A DNA stretch of 64,000 nt from Zobellia russellii (GCF_018728565.1 NZ_JACSOI010000002.1:248001-312000); one strand, 5' to 3'; positions 1 through 9,927 are shown, counted from the stretch's first letter. Notes: generated by a model not told the origin, from the letters alone. Made by a program: numbers and translations.

Positions 1-70
1 TAGCTGTCATACACTGAACAGACAAAAAAAATAGAATTCACTTAAACGATAATTACCCATCCTAAACTTT

Positions 71-103
71 GCCCCGAATACCTAAATAGGGTTCGGGGCT
101 TTT
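71..103 (+). terminator. Rho-independent terminator of an upstream gene outside the window
   Basis: GCCCCGAA (71-78) pairs perfectly with TTCGGGGC (92-99). An inner CCTA/TAGG pairing extends the stem, and a short T run follows. It ends a gene to the left of the window and lies about 50 bp before the cupin gene. Confidence 0.8.
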
Positions 104-150
104 CATTTCTGTTGCTATTCTTTTTATCTTCGTTAAAGAAATTTCAGTTT

Positions 151-462
151 ATGAACCTATCTACTATCCCATCAAAAGAAATTATGCCGGGTTACCACGG
201 TAAACTGGTACATTCCGAAAATATGTCCATTGCTTTTTGGACTGTTGAAGAAGGTGCCGTAGTACCCGAACACTCGCACATGAACGAGCAAATTATGCAC
301 GTACAAGAAGGCCGTTTCGAGTTTACGCTTGATGGCAATACAAAAATCTATGAAGCCAATGACATTGTAATTATACCTCCCCATAGTCCGCATAGTGGCA
401 AGGCACTTACACCGTGCAAACTTATTGATGTATTTAGTCCGGCAAGAGAAGAATACAAATAG
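151..462 (+). CDS. Small cupin protein, KdgF-like
   Basis: A single-domain cupin of 103 aa. The first cupin motif is visible as G35...PEHSH...E46-Q47...G54, and the second as PPHSPHSG at about 76-83. The likely metal ligands are H41, H43, Q47 and H81. Three His and one Gln in this spacing is the pattern known for KdgF, which linearises unsaturated uronates released from alginate or pectin. The ATG at 151 is preferred over a TTG at 112, because the added residues show no cupin similarity and sit just behind the terminator. It is followed after 35 bp by an SDR gene on the same strand, so the two are probably co-transcribed. The cupin fold is certain; the KdgF function is inferred from ligands, size and the SDR neighbour, and no other uronate gene is present here. 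Confidence 0.8.
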   Translation: MNLSTIPSKEIMPGYHGKLVHSENMSIAFWTVEEGAVVPEHSHMNEQIMHVQEGRFEFTLDGNTKIYEANDIVIIPPHSPHSGKALTPCKLIDVFSPAREEYK

Positions 463-497
463 AGAATCAAAGTACAAACACCCATAAATCGTATCAT

Positions 498-1283
498 ATG
501 AACATCACTTTAAAAGGCAAAAAAGCATTGGTTGGCGGTAGCTCAGGCGGAATAGGAAAAGCAATAGCACAACAATTGGCCGAAAGTGGAGCAAGTGTAA
601 CGCTAATGTCCCGCAGTGAAGAAAAGTTACAGAAAATTGTGAGCAACCTACCTACAGATCAAGACCAAGCACATAATTATCTGGTCGTGGACTTTTCAGA
701 TTTCCATAGCTATCGTGAAACGATTTACAATTACTTTCAAACGAACAGTGTAGATATTCTAGTCAACAATACGCAAGGTCCTTCGGCCGGTAGTGCCCTA
801 GAAAAACAGACTTCCGATTATCAAGAAGCTTTTGATTTGTTGTTTAAGACCGTTTCGTACACCACAGAATTGGCCCTGGAACACATGAAAACCAATAAGT
901 GGGGAAGAATTATCAATGTAGCTTCGGTTTCCGTAAAAGAACCTTTGTCCTATTTGGCACTGTCAAATACAATCAGGGCAGCTGTTGTAACTTGGGCCAA
1001 ATCTCTGGCCAATGACGTTGGGCAATATCATATTACCGTAAACAGCATTCTTACGGGTTATTTTGACACGGAGCGTATAGAACAATTAAACGCCAAGAAA
1101 GCAGAACAATTAGGTATTTCTGAAGGTGAAGTACTTGCTGACATGGAATCAAGAGTTCCCGTAAAACGCATTGGAGACCCAAAAGAATATGGGTATCTGT
1201 CAACCTTTTTGGCATCGGACCATGCGGCTTACATTACAGGCACTCAAATTCCAATAGACGGGGGACTTTTAAAAAGTCTGTAA
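498..1283 (+). CDS. SDR family oxidoreductase with altered catalytic motif
   Basis: A 261-aa Rossmann-fold short-chain dehydrogenase/reductase. The cofactor loop GGSSGGIG is at residues 13-20, an NNTQG version of the NNAG motif at 90-94, and a typical C-terminal end (TGTQIPIDGGLL). S143 sits in the expected catalytic serine position. Thirteen residues later, where the family has YxxxK, the sequence reads S156-N-T-I-R160 within LALSNTIRAA. The canonical Tyr and Lys are therefore absent. A subgroup of FabG-like SDRs with LALSN..RAA is known to me, so this is a lineage feature rather than a mutation. Substrate is unknown. The preceding cupin suggests reduction of a keto-sugar acid, but this is a hypothesis. 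Confidence 0.85.
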   Translation: MNITLKGKKALVGGSSGGIGKAIAQQLAESGASVTLMSRSEEKLQKIVSNLPTDQDQAHNYLVVDFSDFHSYRETIYNYFQTNSVDILVNNTQGPSAGSALEKQTSDYQEAFDLLFKTVSYTTELALEHMKTNKWGRIINVASVSVKEPLSYLALSNTIRAAVVTWAKSLANDVGQYHITVNSILTGYFDTERIEQLNAKKAEQLGISEGEVLADMESRVPVKRIGDPKEYGYLSTFLASDHAAYITGTQIPIDGGLLKSL

Positions 1284-1603
1284 GCGGATGGTTTATGAAG
1301 CTATTATCAATAAAACAATCAGAACAAAGAATAGTACAAATGTAGATTTGAGGGATGAAGCCCAACTATCAATAAAATTATTATCCATCATATAGGTTTT
1401 AGTTCATTCAAAAATAGCTTGATGACACAGGCAGGGTGAGCCCTAAAAACATATTATTTATCTCATACGCACCTTAAAATCCCCTCTTGCAGGCTATTTC
1501 CCACAAACTTAAAAACCTATTCCCTAACCGGATGGTAGCGTTCACTCATTTATAGTTTTTATTGGCACCGATTTTGCACAGTTTTGTTCCGTAATTTTAT
1601 ACT
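1284..1603. other. 320-bp intergenic region before the macroglobulin gene
   Basis: No ORF above 60 codons. It contains two copies of TATCAATAAAA (near 1305 and 1368), a candidate 32-codon membrane ORF on the minus strand (1293-1391), and probably the promoter of the next gene. An imperfect Bacteroidetes -7 element, GATTTTG, lies near 1569. No clear terminator for the SDR gene was found. Confidence 0.5.
1293..1391 (-). CDS. Candidate 32-aa single-pass membrane microprotein
   Basis: Reading the minus strand from ATG at 1391 gives 32 codons ending in TAA at 1293. The N-terminal half is polar (MMDNNFIDSWASSLKST). It is followed by an uninterrupted hydrophobic run of about 15 residues ending IIAS. 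This is the layout of a small single-pass membrane protein. No homologue is recognised and no promoter was identified. T-rich minus-strand DNA can create such runs by chance, so support is weak. Confidence 0.25.
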   Translation of the reverse strand: MMDNNFIDSWASSLKSTFVLFFVLIVLLIIAS

Positions 1604-4600
1604 ATGAAAAGATTCTCCCTCATATTCACCGTAATCCTTTTTTCGCAAATGCTAACAGCTCAAAATAACGGAGACTCCTATACATCGCTTTGGGAAGAAG
1701 TCCAAAAGCTAGAGCGCGAAGCATTGACCAAATCTGCTTTAAAGTTGGTTGAAACCATTTCGGCAAAAGCTGAGAAAGAAAAAAATTCAGAGCAGATTGT
1801 AAAATCATTGTTATTCGTATCCAAGTATGCGATGACCTTGGAAGAAGATGCGCAATTGCATATTATTAATCGATTTAAAGAAGAAATAGACAAAGCGGAG
1901 ACCCCAACAAAAAACGTTCTAGAAAGCTATTTGGCCAATCTTTACTGGCAATATTTTCAGCAAAACCGCTATCAATTTTATAACAGGACTGCAACCGAAA
2001 CCAAGGTAGACAGTCTAGATTTCAGGACTTGGGACCTTACCACTTTGTTTCACGAAATAGACATTCATTTTAAGGCATCTTTAGAGAATGAAAAAGAGCT
2101 TCAAAAAACCAATATAAAGACAGTCGACGAATTATTAAACCAACAAAAAGACTCGGAGAAATTTCGCCCTACTCTTTACGACCTGCTCGCACATACGGCG
2201 CTTCAATTCTATAAAACCAATGAAAACTCCATTACGCGCCCTGCGGATAAATATGAGATAAACGACCCGGAAACCCTATGTGAGGCGTATCAATTTATTC
2301 ATCATGACCTAACTACGGACGATGATACTTCGTTGCAGGCCAAAGCGCTAAATGTATATCAAGAATTGATTACGTTTCATTTTGATGAACCAGAGCTAGA
2401 ACCCTTGGTCATGGCAGATATTGAGCGTTTAAACTTTGTATACCAGAACGCCACTTTTACAAATAAAGAAACCTATTACGAAGAAACTTTAAAGAATTCA
2501 GCAGAAAGCCTAAAGCATAGCGAGCTTTCCTCACTTTACAATTACGAGCTTGCCAAGCTCTATCAAAACTTGGGACAAACATTCAGTCCTGAAGCTGCCG
2601 GAGAAACCCGTTGGAAGCTCAAAGAAGCTCTGTCCCTATGTGATGCCGTTATTGCTCGGTTCCCAGACAGTATGGGAGCGGAAAAATGCAAGTCATTACG
2701 TTCGCAGATTGTTGCCCCAAGCATATCTATTATTACCGAACGACAAATTCCAGTAAACAAACCTTCAAAATTACTGGTAAATTATAAGAACTTGACCTCT
2801 TTGCAATTAACTGCCTACAGGGTCAACGAGGGGCAAGCAAAGGAACTGAACCGTCTTTATCCGCAGAAAAAACAACTTGCTTTTATAAAAAAATTAAAGG
2901 AAGTAAAAAGTTGGAATGCCCCTGTTAAAAATGAAAAAGACTACCAGCAACATGGTATGGAGGTATTCCTTCCTCCTTTGGAAAACGGGCAGTACATTAT
3001 TCTAGCTTCCCCAGAAACCAAAAACAAAAGCGATTTTGCTTTTAGTGAAATTCAGGTAACGAACATGGCCTTGGTAGAAACCAAGGGTAATCTGGAACAG
3101 CGTTATCAAATAATAGACAGAAACTCCGGAGAGCCTATAACCGGTGCCAATTTAACTTTTTCCTATACCAAGAATTATAACAAGCCATACCTTAAACGAA
3201 CCGAAACTACGGATAGAACAGGGTTCGTTACTATTCCCCTAACCGATGAGAATTGGAACGATGTAACTATTGAAGTTGACCATAACGGTGAGAAAGCCTT
3301 TTTTGGAAACTACTATGTAAACGAAAAGCGAAATCAAACAGACCGCAACACTGTTTCTAACCGTATTTTTCTATTTACGGACCGAAGCATCTACAGGCCG
3401 GGGCAACCGGTTTACTTTAAAGGTATTCTTATGGAGACTATAGATGGAAAATCTGAAGTACAGCCAGAGGAAAGTGTATCCGTAACCCTGTATGACGTAA
3501 ACGGCCAAGAAATAACCGAACTTGAGTTTACGACCAATGAATACGGTTCTTTTAACGGAGAATTTATATTGCCTAATTCCGGTTTAACAGGTGAGTTTTC
3601 TATTGAAGCAGATGCGCTGTCTGTAAACGCAAATAACACTCAATATTTTTCCGTAGAGGAGTACAAACGCCCAAAATTTGAAACCTCCTTTAAATCTGTA
3701 ACCGAAACGTATAAAGTAAATGACAGTATTAAGGTAACAGGTGTTGCTACGGCCTACGCCGGAAGTAATATTACTGATGCCAAGGTAAGTTACCGTGTAA
3801 AAAGGGCGGTTTATTTCCCTCGTTGGTACTATTGGCGCATGCCGTATTACAATAATTCTCCCCAAGAAATAGCACACGGAGAAACCACAACGGATGCTTC
3901 GGGCAATTACAACATTATCTTTAAAGCCATTCCGGACAGCGGTGTGTCAAAAGAAAATCTGCCCACTTTCAATTATGAAATAACGGCAGATGTAACGGAC
4001 ATTAACGGAGAAACCCATAGCACTACTACTTTTGTATCCGTAGGCTATCATTCCGTTATCGCAAATGTATCCGTACCTGAGCAATGGGATAAAGATAAAA
4101 ATGAGGATAAAATACATATTTCTACCTCTAACCTTAACGGACAGCCCATACCAGCTAAGGGAACATTAAAAATGTACAAATTACAGGCGCCTAAACACTT
4201 ACTCAGAACCCGTGCATGGCCTGTGCCGGATTATAAAAACTGGACCCAAGAAGAATACCATAATCTGTTTCCGCATGAAGCCTATGATAAAGAAGACAGG
4301 GCGATAAACTGGAAAAAAGGCAAACTGGTTTGGCAGGTAAATTTCGACACCGAAAAATCGAAAAAATTCAGCATTAAAAACCTTAAAAAATGGGCGTCGG
4401 GCAAATATATAGTTGAACTGGAAACCAAGGATAAATTTGGTCAACTCGTCAAAGAAAAAGCCATAACCGAACTTACGAGTGAAAACGACAAGCAATTACC
4501 GGACAACCGTTTGTTCGATATTAAAACGGACAAAGCTGAATATAGCGTTGGAGATAAAGTGGAAGTTACCGTTTACTCCAATTCAGAAGACCTTGTGGTG

Positions 4601-7600
4601 ACCGTATTTGTTGAAAAAGAGCAAAAAATAATTGACATCCGTAAAGTTCACCTGAGTAGAAACTCAAAATCCTTTTCCGTTCCAATAACAGAAGAAGATT
4701 TAGGTGGTTTTGCCATCAATTACACGTTTTCAGCCTACAACTCATTTCAATCCGGCACCATGTCCATTTCTGTGCCCTACCCTAATACGAACCTTGAAAT
4801 TGAAACTTCTACATTTAGGAACAAGCTGCAACCGGGCACGGACGAAACTTGGTCCTTCAAAATAAAAGGACCCGAAGGTGAAAAAATATCGGCAGAACTA
4901 TTGGCCAGTATGTATGATGCCTCATTAGACACCTTTAGGCCGCATAACTGGAGTTTTAATCCCCTTGCAAAAGGCTATTATTATTCTACAATTTACGCTA
5001 ACGCACATACCAGTTATGGAACAAATTCCTTTAGAACATATTTGGAGAATAAAGGCTACAACTATACACCACAAGGCTACGACTCTTTTAATTGGTTCGG
5101 GTTGCACTTTGGCTATGCAAACCACTACCGCAGTAGTTTAACGCGAAAAATGTCACGTAGCGAGGCCGCACCTTTAGGGATGATGGCCGATGACGGAGCT
5201 GCACTGGAAGAAGTTGTTATTACCTCCCCCGAAGCTCCTGAGGAAAGTGAAATGGGTATGAGTAACCCAAGTCCCGAACAAGCAAACCCCAACGAGAAGG
5301 ATTCAGAAACGGTACAAATCCGGAAAAACCTGCAAGAAACTGCTTTTTTCTTTCCTGAATTGAAAACGGATAAAGACGGCACGGTTTCTTTTAGCTTTAC
5401 TACACCTGAAGCCCTTACCAAATGGAAACTACAGCTGTTGGCACATACCAAATCTTTACAGAGTGCCGTAAAAACCCTTCAAACCGTTACCCAAAAAGAA
5501 CTAATGGTCATACCCAATGCACCACGTTTTTTAAGAGAGGGCGATGAAATCAATATTAGCACCAAAATTGCCAATCTAACCGATAAAAAATTATCGGGCG
5601 AAGCTAAACTAGTTCTTGTGGATGCCCTATCCGGAAAGGACATTTCCGAACAGTTATTTATTGGCAAGGGTCAAAATACATTTACTGTAGATGGCCTAGG
5701 GAACACTCAAGTTTCTTGGCGATTAAAAATACCTGAAAATTTACAGGCCGTTCAATACACGATATTGGCCAAAGCAGAAGGTTTCAGTGATGGGGAACAA
5801 AGTGTACTACCCGTATTGACCAACCGCAAGTTGGTTACCGAAACCCTACCGTTATGGATACGGAGCAACCAGAACAAAACTTTTGTCTTGGATAAATTAA
5901 AGGACAACACCTCAACTACATTAAAAAACCACAAACTTACCTTAGAGATTACTTCTAACCCTGCGTGGTATGCCGTACAGGCACTCCCCTATCTTATGGA
6001 GTACCCTTACGATTGTAACGAACAAACCTTTTCCCGTTATTACGCAAACCGTTTGGCGAGCCATATAGCCAATTCCAACGGAAGAATACGAGCGGTGTTT
6101 GACCAATGGGCCAATTCTGATGCTTTATTGAGCAACCTTGAAAAGAACCAAGAACTAAAATCACTTTTAATTCAAGAAACCCCTTGGTTACGCGATGCTC
6201 AATCCGAAACGGAACAGAAAAAGCGAATTGCGTTGTTGTTCGACCTTAATAAAATGAAGAACGAGGAAATCCGTGCTCTTGATAAATTAAAGAACAATCA
6301 GAAATACTCTGGAGCCTGGGCTTGGTTCAATGGTGGGCCGGAAAACCGATACATTACGCAACATATTGTAACGGGCATAGGTCATTTAAAACAGTTGAAC
6401 GCGTTGCCAGCTTCGTCTGAAAATCAATCTTCCTTAAAAGAGCTAACAGAAAAGGCGATTGCCTATTTAGATACCGAGTTTATTGAAGAATACGAACAAA
6501 TGAAAAAGTTCAGTTCTAACTTGAACAATGACCACCTGAGTCAAATGCAGATTCATTATCTATATATGAGAAGCTTCTTTGAGGATGTAAAAACTTCAAA
6601 GAAAATCGATAAAATTACCGAATACTACTTAGGCCAAGCAAAAAAATACTGGACCAAGAAAGGCTTGTATGCAAAAGGCATGTTGGCCTTAACCTTGCAT
6701 AGAGCTAAAGAAGTAGCCACTTCAAAAAAGATTTTAAAGTCTTTAAGAGAGAATAGCATTGTTTCAGAAGAGTTGGGCATGTACTGGAAAGAAAATACAG
6801 CATCATGGTATTGGTATCAAGCCCCGATTGAGACACAGGCGCTTTTAATAGAAGCTTTTGGTGAAATAGAAAATGACACAAAGACTATAGACAACCTAAA
6901 AGTATGGCTCCTAAAGCACAAACAAACCAACCAATGGTCCACTACCAAGTCTACTGCCGAAGCAGTTTATGCCCTATTGTTAAAAGGTAGCGATTGGCTT
7001 TCGGTTTCCGATGCTGTTAACGTTACCTTAGGAGGCCAAACCATTGCTCCGGAAAAATTAGAAAACACCCAAGTTGAAGCCGGAACAGGATATTTCAAAA
7101 CCTCATGGAACACCAATGAAATAGAACCAAAAATGGCAGAAGTACATCTAGAGAAAAAAGGAAATGGCATTGCGTGGGGAGCTTTGTATTGGCAGTATTT
7201 TGAGGATTTGGATAAAATTACATCTGCAAAAACGCCCTTACAACTTAAGAAAAAACTGTTCTTAAAAAAGAATACGGACACCGGTGAAAAAATTTCAGAA
7301 ATTACTGAAACCACAAACTTAAAAGTGGGCGATTTAGTCCGTGTACGAATAGAACTGCGTTCTGATCGCGATATGGAATTCATTCACATGAAAGATATGA
7401 GAGCAGCGGGTTTTGAGCCGGTAAACGTAATTTCTAGCTACAAATGGCAAGATGGTCTAGGCTATTACGAGAGCACAAAAGACGCTAGCACTAATTTCTT
7501 TTTTGACTATCTACCCAAAGGAGCTTATGTCTTTGAGTATGATGTTCGTGTAAACAATGCCGGTAACTTCAGTAATGGTATAACCACTATCCAAAGCATG

Positions 7601-7657
7601 TATGCCCCGGAGTTTTCCAGTCACTCAGAAGCTGTTCGTGTGGAGGTTGGGGATTAA
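1604..7657 (+). CDS. Alpha-2-macroglobulin family protein with thioester
   Basis: A 2017-aa exported protein with a signal peptide (hydrophobic residues 5-16, cleavage near LTAQ). The first ~370 residues are helical and TPR-like. An MG2-type domain starts near residue 586 (TDRSIYRPGQPVYFKG), and the A2M domain lies near 1265-1290 (TPEALTKWKLQLLAHTK). The thioester motif C1471-N-E-Q1474 is followed by the helical toroid and a C-terminal receptor-like domain. The motif is intact, so a reactive Cys-Gln bond that traps proteases is plausible. Bacterial relatives are thought to protect the periplasm or cell surface against proteases. Odd point: residues 1202-1208 (EEVVITS) look like the TonB-box/plug start of TonB-dependent receptors. 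There is no lipobox, and no pbpC partner, which accompanies A2M in proteobacteria. The ATG start is supported by the signal peptide. Confidence 0.92.
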   Translation: MKRFSLIFTVILFSQMLTAQNNGDSYTSLWEEVQKLEREALTKSALKLVETISAKAEKEKNSEQIVKSLLFVSKYAMTLEEDAQLHIINRFKEEIDKAETPTKNVLESYLANLYWQYFQQNRYQFYNRTATETKVDSLDFRTWDLTTLFHEIDIHFKASLENEKELQKTNIKTVDELLNQQKDSEKFRPTLYDLLAHTALQFYKTNENSITRPADKYEINDPETLCEAYQFIHHDLTTDDDTSLQAKALNVYQELITFHFDEPELEPLVMADIERLNFVYQNATFTNKETYYEETLKNSAESLKHSELSSLYNYELAKLYQNLGQTFSPEAAGETRWKLKEALSLCDAVIARFPDSMGAEKCKSLRSQIVAPSISIITERQIPVNKPSKLLVNYKNLTSLQLTAYRVNEGQAKELNRLYPQKKQLAFIKKLKEVKSWNAPVKNEKDYQQHGMEVFLPPLENGQYIILASPETKNKSDFAFSEIQVTNMALVETKGNLEQRYQIIDRNSGEPITGANLTFSYTKNYNKPYLKRTETTDRTGFVTIPLTDENWNDVTIEVDHNGEKAFFGNYYVNEKRNQTDRNTVSNRIFLFTDRSIYRPGQPVYFKGILMETIDGKSEVQPEESVSVTLYDVNGQEITELEFTTNEYGSFNGEFILPNSGLTGEFSIEADALSVNANNTQYFSVEEYKRPKFETSFKSVTETYKVNDSIKVTGVATAYAGSNITDAKVSYRVKRAVYFPRWYYWRMPYYNNSPQEIAHGETTTDASGNYNIIFKAIPDSGVSKENLPTFNYEITADVTDINGETHSTTTFVSVGYHSVIANVSVPEQWDKDKNEDKIHISTSNLNGQPIPAKGTLKMYKLQAPKHLLRTRAWPVPDYKNWTQEEYHNLFPHEAYDKEDRAINWKKGKLVWQVNFDTEKSKKFSIKNLKKWASGKYIVELETKDKFGQLVKEKAITELTSENDKQLPDNRLFDIKTDKAEYSVGDKVEVTVYSNSEDLVVTVFVEKEQKIIDIRKVHLSRNSKSFSVPITEEDLGGFAINYTFSAYNSFQSGTMSISVPYPNTNLEIETSTFRNKLQPGTDETWSFKIKGPEGEKISAELLASMYDASLDTFRPHNWSFNPLAKGYYYSTIYANAHTSYGTNSFRTYLENKGYNYTPQGYDSFNWFGLHFGYANHYRSSLTRKMSRSEAAPLGMMADDGAALEEVVITSPEAPEESEMGMSNPSPEQANPNEKDSETVQIRKNLQETAFFFPELKTDKDGTVSFSFTTPEALTKWKLQLLAHTKSLQSAVKTLQTVTQKELMVIPNAPRFLREGDEINISTKIANLTDKKLSGEAKLVLVDALSGKDISEQLFIGKGQNTFTVDGLGNTQVSWRLKIPENLQAVQYTILAKAEGFSDGEQSVLPVLTNRKLVTETLPLWIRSNQNKTFVLDKLKDNTSTTLKNHKLTLEITSNPAWYAVQALPYLMEYPYDCNEQTFSRYYANRLASHIANSNGRIRAVFDQWANSDALLSNLEKNQELKSLLIQETPWLRDAQSETEQKKRIALLFDLNKMKNEEIRALDKLKNNQKYSGAWAWFNGGPENRYITQHIVTGIGHLKQLNALPASSENQSSLKELTEKAIAYLDTEFIEEYEQMKKFSSNLNNDHLSQMQIHYLYMRSFFEDVKTSKKIDKITEYYLGQAKKYWTKKGLYAKGMLALTLHRAKEVATSKKILKSLRENSIVSEELGMYWKENTASWYWYQAPIETQALLIEAFGEIENDTKTIDNLKVWLLKHKQTNQWSTTKSTAEAVYALLLKGSDWLSVSDAVNVTLGGQTIAPEKLENTQVEAGTGYFKTSWNTNEIEPKMAEVHLEKKGNGIAWGALYWQYFEDLDKITSAKTPLQLKKKLFLKKNTDTGEKISEITETTNLKVGDLVRVRIELRSDRDMEFIHMKDMRAAGFEPVNVISSYKWQDGLGYYESTKDASTNFFFDYLPKGAYVFEYDVRVNNAGNFSNGITTIQSMYAPEFSSHSEAVRVEVGD

Positions 7658-7676
7658 AACTGGGTAGAAAAACAAC

Positions 7677-8042
7677 CTACAAGCTTACTGTAGGCCAAAG
7701 AAGCTTATAGATAATAACTCCCAAAATAAAACCAGAGCCTAAACCGCAGAGAATAACAACGGCGAACATCTGATTGGAAGATTTTTGAGATAATATATTT
7801 ACCAAAGAAATGGGCGAACCGTTTTTACGAACCTCAAACTTGTTAATTTTTTCACCGTGAGAGGAATCACGACGTGCAATCCAATATCTGTTTTCCCCAA
7901 TATTAAAGGTATGTTCCGCACGTAGTTTGGTTATTTTTTTGGAAACAGTTCTATCGTTCAAAAGCACTTTTTCCTTTCCAAAGAATGTATTGACCACTTC
8001 TATTTTATGATTATCAATATAATACAGTGCACTCTTGGGCAT
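7677..8042 (-). CDS. Unknown protein with C-terminal membrane anchor
   Basis: A 121-aa protein without a recognised family. Residues 1-88 are soluble and basic, with alternating beta-like segments (for example YYIDNHKIEVVN and FEVRKNGSPISLV). Residues ~92-114 form one hydrophobic segment (MFAVVILCGLGSGFILG), so it looks tail-anchored with the N-terminus in the cytoplasm. It is convergent with the macroglobulin gene, ending 19 bp after its stop. The next gene upstream on the same strand (DUF4136) is 209 bp away, so it may be a separate unit. It is real by length, coding pattern and membrane segment. Confidence 0.65.
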   Translation of the reverse strand: MPKSALYYIDNHKIEVVNTFFGKEKVLLNDRTVSKKITKLRAEHTFNIGENRYWIARRDSSHGEKINKFEVRKNGSPISLVNILSQKSSNQMFAVVILCGLGSGFILGVIIYKLLWPTVSL

Positions 8043-8251
8043 TAGAAAAGACTATTAAGTTTATTGAAGAGATAAATTACCTTAAGCATTTTTCATCACC
8101 TTCTTTAGACAATTTAGAATGATTAAATGAAAAAGGTTATTCGAAAATATGGAATAATAAATTACCTACACAGGAAAGTTTTTAACACTACAAACGCAAC
8201 CATTTAGGCGCTTCTTTTCATAAGAGATAAAGATAAATAGTCCTAATTGAA

Positions 8252-8770
8252 CTATTTGGGCGGATACTTAGAGAAAACCTTTGCTGCTAAAGCATGTAAT
8301 TTTTCTTCACGTATCTCCGGAGACACATTTTCCTTAAAGTTGCTCAAGCCTTGGCCTTGCCAAAAGAGTTCGTCCTTCTTGGCATCAACAAAGTCAAAAC
8401 GAATTTCTCGTTCCATTTTGGGTTGTCCTACAGGAATACCCACGGAAACACCACCGCCAACGCTGCGGCCTGTACCCCCCAAACCAACACCAACCGTGTT
8501 GTTCCTAGGTGCTTGAAAAGAGTTACTTTCTATGTTGATAAAAAAATCAGGGTCTTCTGAAAAGCGGATTCCTTTTAACTGCATTTCTTCATTTACGGCA
8601 TCCAACAAGCGTTTAGCATCAAGCGCACTTAGCCCCGTATCCATATCAGGATAATAGTTGTAAGTGCTGTAATTCGTAAAATCCGTGTTTTTGTCATAAT
8701 CGTAGTTCACACGAATGGTATTGCACGAGGCTAGAAACAAAATAACTAGTATAGTAAGGATACTTCTCAT
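8252..8770 (-). CDS. DUF4136 domain lipoprotein
   Basis: A 172-aa lipoprotein. The signal peptide ends in the lipobox LASC, with Cys16 as the lipidated residue. The rest fits DUF4136: an opening NYDYDKNTDFTNYSTYNY segment, a central glycine-rich stretch (VGVGLGGTGRSVGGGVSVGIPVG) and a WQGQG motif near 138. The family is common in Bacteroidetes and proteobacteria as an envelope lipoprotein; its function is unknown. It is probably anchored in the outer membrane. It stands about 100 bp downstream of obg on the same strand. Confidence 0.85.
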   Translation of the reverse strand: MRSILTILVILFLASCNTIRVNYDYDKNTDFTNYSTYNYYPDMDTGLSALDAKRLLDAVNEEMQLKGIRFSEDPDFFINIESNSFQAPRNNTVGVGLGGTGRSVGGGVSVGIPVGQPKMEREIRFDFVDAKKDELFWQGQGLSNFKENVSPEIREEKLHALAAKVFSKYPPK

Positions 8771-8873
8771 AGTCTCATTTTAAAGGAAACGACCTTTAGC
8801 GTATTCCAATCTGTACTCTAGTAAATATAAAGAATATAAATCGGATAAAAACCTGCTGCTCTTACGCTACTGC

Positions 8874-9875
8874 TTAACTATTCAACATAGTCCAAAGTTT
8901 ATCTTTCAATTCCGTAATACCCTGCTGTGCAACGGAAGAAATGAACATATACGGCACCTGCTCCAAATCTTTGTCCAATTCCACACTCATTTCTGCCAGA
9001 AGCTCTTGATCCAGCATATCGCTTTTAGAAATGGCCACCAAACGCTCCTTATCCAACAATTCCGGATTATACCTTCGTAGTTCATCAAGAAGAATTCTGT
9101 ATTCCTTTCCAATATCTTTACTATCGGCAGGAATCAAAAATAATAGTGTAGCGTTACGCTCAATATGTCTTAAAAAATAGTGCCCTAAGCCTTTTCCTTC
9201 GGCAGCCCCTTCTATAATCCCGGGAATATCCGCCATAACAAAACTCTGAAAATCGCGATATTCAACAATACCTAAATTGGGTTTAAGAGTCGTAAATTCA
9301 TAATCGGCAATCTTAGGCTTTGCTGATGTAATTACGGACAGCAATGTAGATTTACCGGCGTTAGGAAAGCCTACAAGACCAACATCTGCCAATACCTTTA
9401 ATTCAAGAATTACTTCTACTTCTTGTCCGGGAACACCAGGTTGGGCATATCTAGGAGTCTGATTGGTACTGGTCTTAAAATGCCAATTACCTCTACCGCC
9501 CATTCCGCCTTCCGCTAATATTTTTTCCTCTCCATGCTCGGTTATCTCAAACAATACTTCAGCCGTTTCAGGGTCTTTCACCACTGTTCCAAGAGGTACA
9601 TCTAAATACACGTCTTCTCCATCAGCACCGGTACTACGGGACTTACTACCGTGTGCTCCATGACCGGATTTAAAATGTTTTTTGAACTTGAAGGTAACAA
9701 GCGTCCATAAATTTTGATTGCCACGTAAGATTACATGCCCTCCACGGCCACCATCACCTCCATCAGGACCACCTTTGGTAATGTATTTCTCCCTGTGCAA
9801 ATGCACGGAGCCTTTTCCTCCTTTACCAGATTCCGCATAAATCTTAACGTAGTCTACAAAATTGCCCTCGGTCAT
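8874..9875 (-). CDS. obg: GTPase Obg/CgtA
   Basis: A 333-aa Obg GTPase involved in late 50S ribosome assembly and stress/cell-cycle control. The N-terminal glycine-rich Obg fold ([28 protein letters not shown]) spans ~1-158. The G domain follows with G1 [10 protein letters not shown]3 DIPG and a G4-like SKSD. There is no C-terminal OCT extension, which agrees with the ~330-aa length in this phylum. The start at 9875 ([10 protein letters not shown]) is chosen over a Met at 9932, because a good -7 element (TATTTTTG on the minus strand, 9920-9927) overlaps the longer version's first codons. Confidence 0.95.
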   Translation of the reverse strand: MTEGNFVDYVKIYAESGKGGKGSVHLHREKYITKGGPDGGDGGRGGHVILRGNQNLWTLVTFKFKKHFKSGHGAHGSKSRSTGADGEDVYLDVPLGTVVKDPETAEVLFEITEHGEEKILAEGGMGGRGNWHFKTSTNQTPRYAQPGVPGQEVEVILELKVLADVGLVGFPNAGKSTLLSVITSAKPKIADYEFTTLKPNLGIVEYRDFQSFVMADIPGIIEGAAEGKGLGHYFLRHIERNATLLFLIPADSKDIGKEYRILLDELRRYNPELLDKERLVAISKSDMLDQELLAEMSVELDKDLEQVPYMFISSVAQQGITELKDKLWTMLNS

Positions 9876-9919
9876 AAAAATATTCTGATTTACATATTGG
9901 ACGATAGCCAATATTTCTG

Positions 9920-9927
9920 CAAAAATA
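9920..9927 (-). promoter_or_regulatory. -7 promoter element for obg
   Basis: The minus strand reads TATTTTTG, an exact match to the Bacteroidetes TAnnTTTG -7 box, 45 bp before the chosen obg start. The -33 region lacks a clear TTG. Confidence 0.5.
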
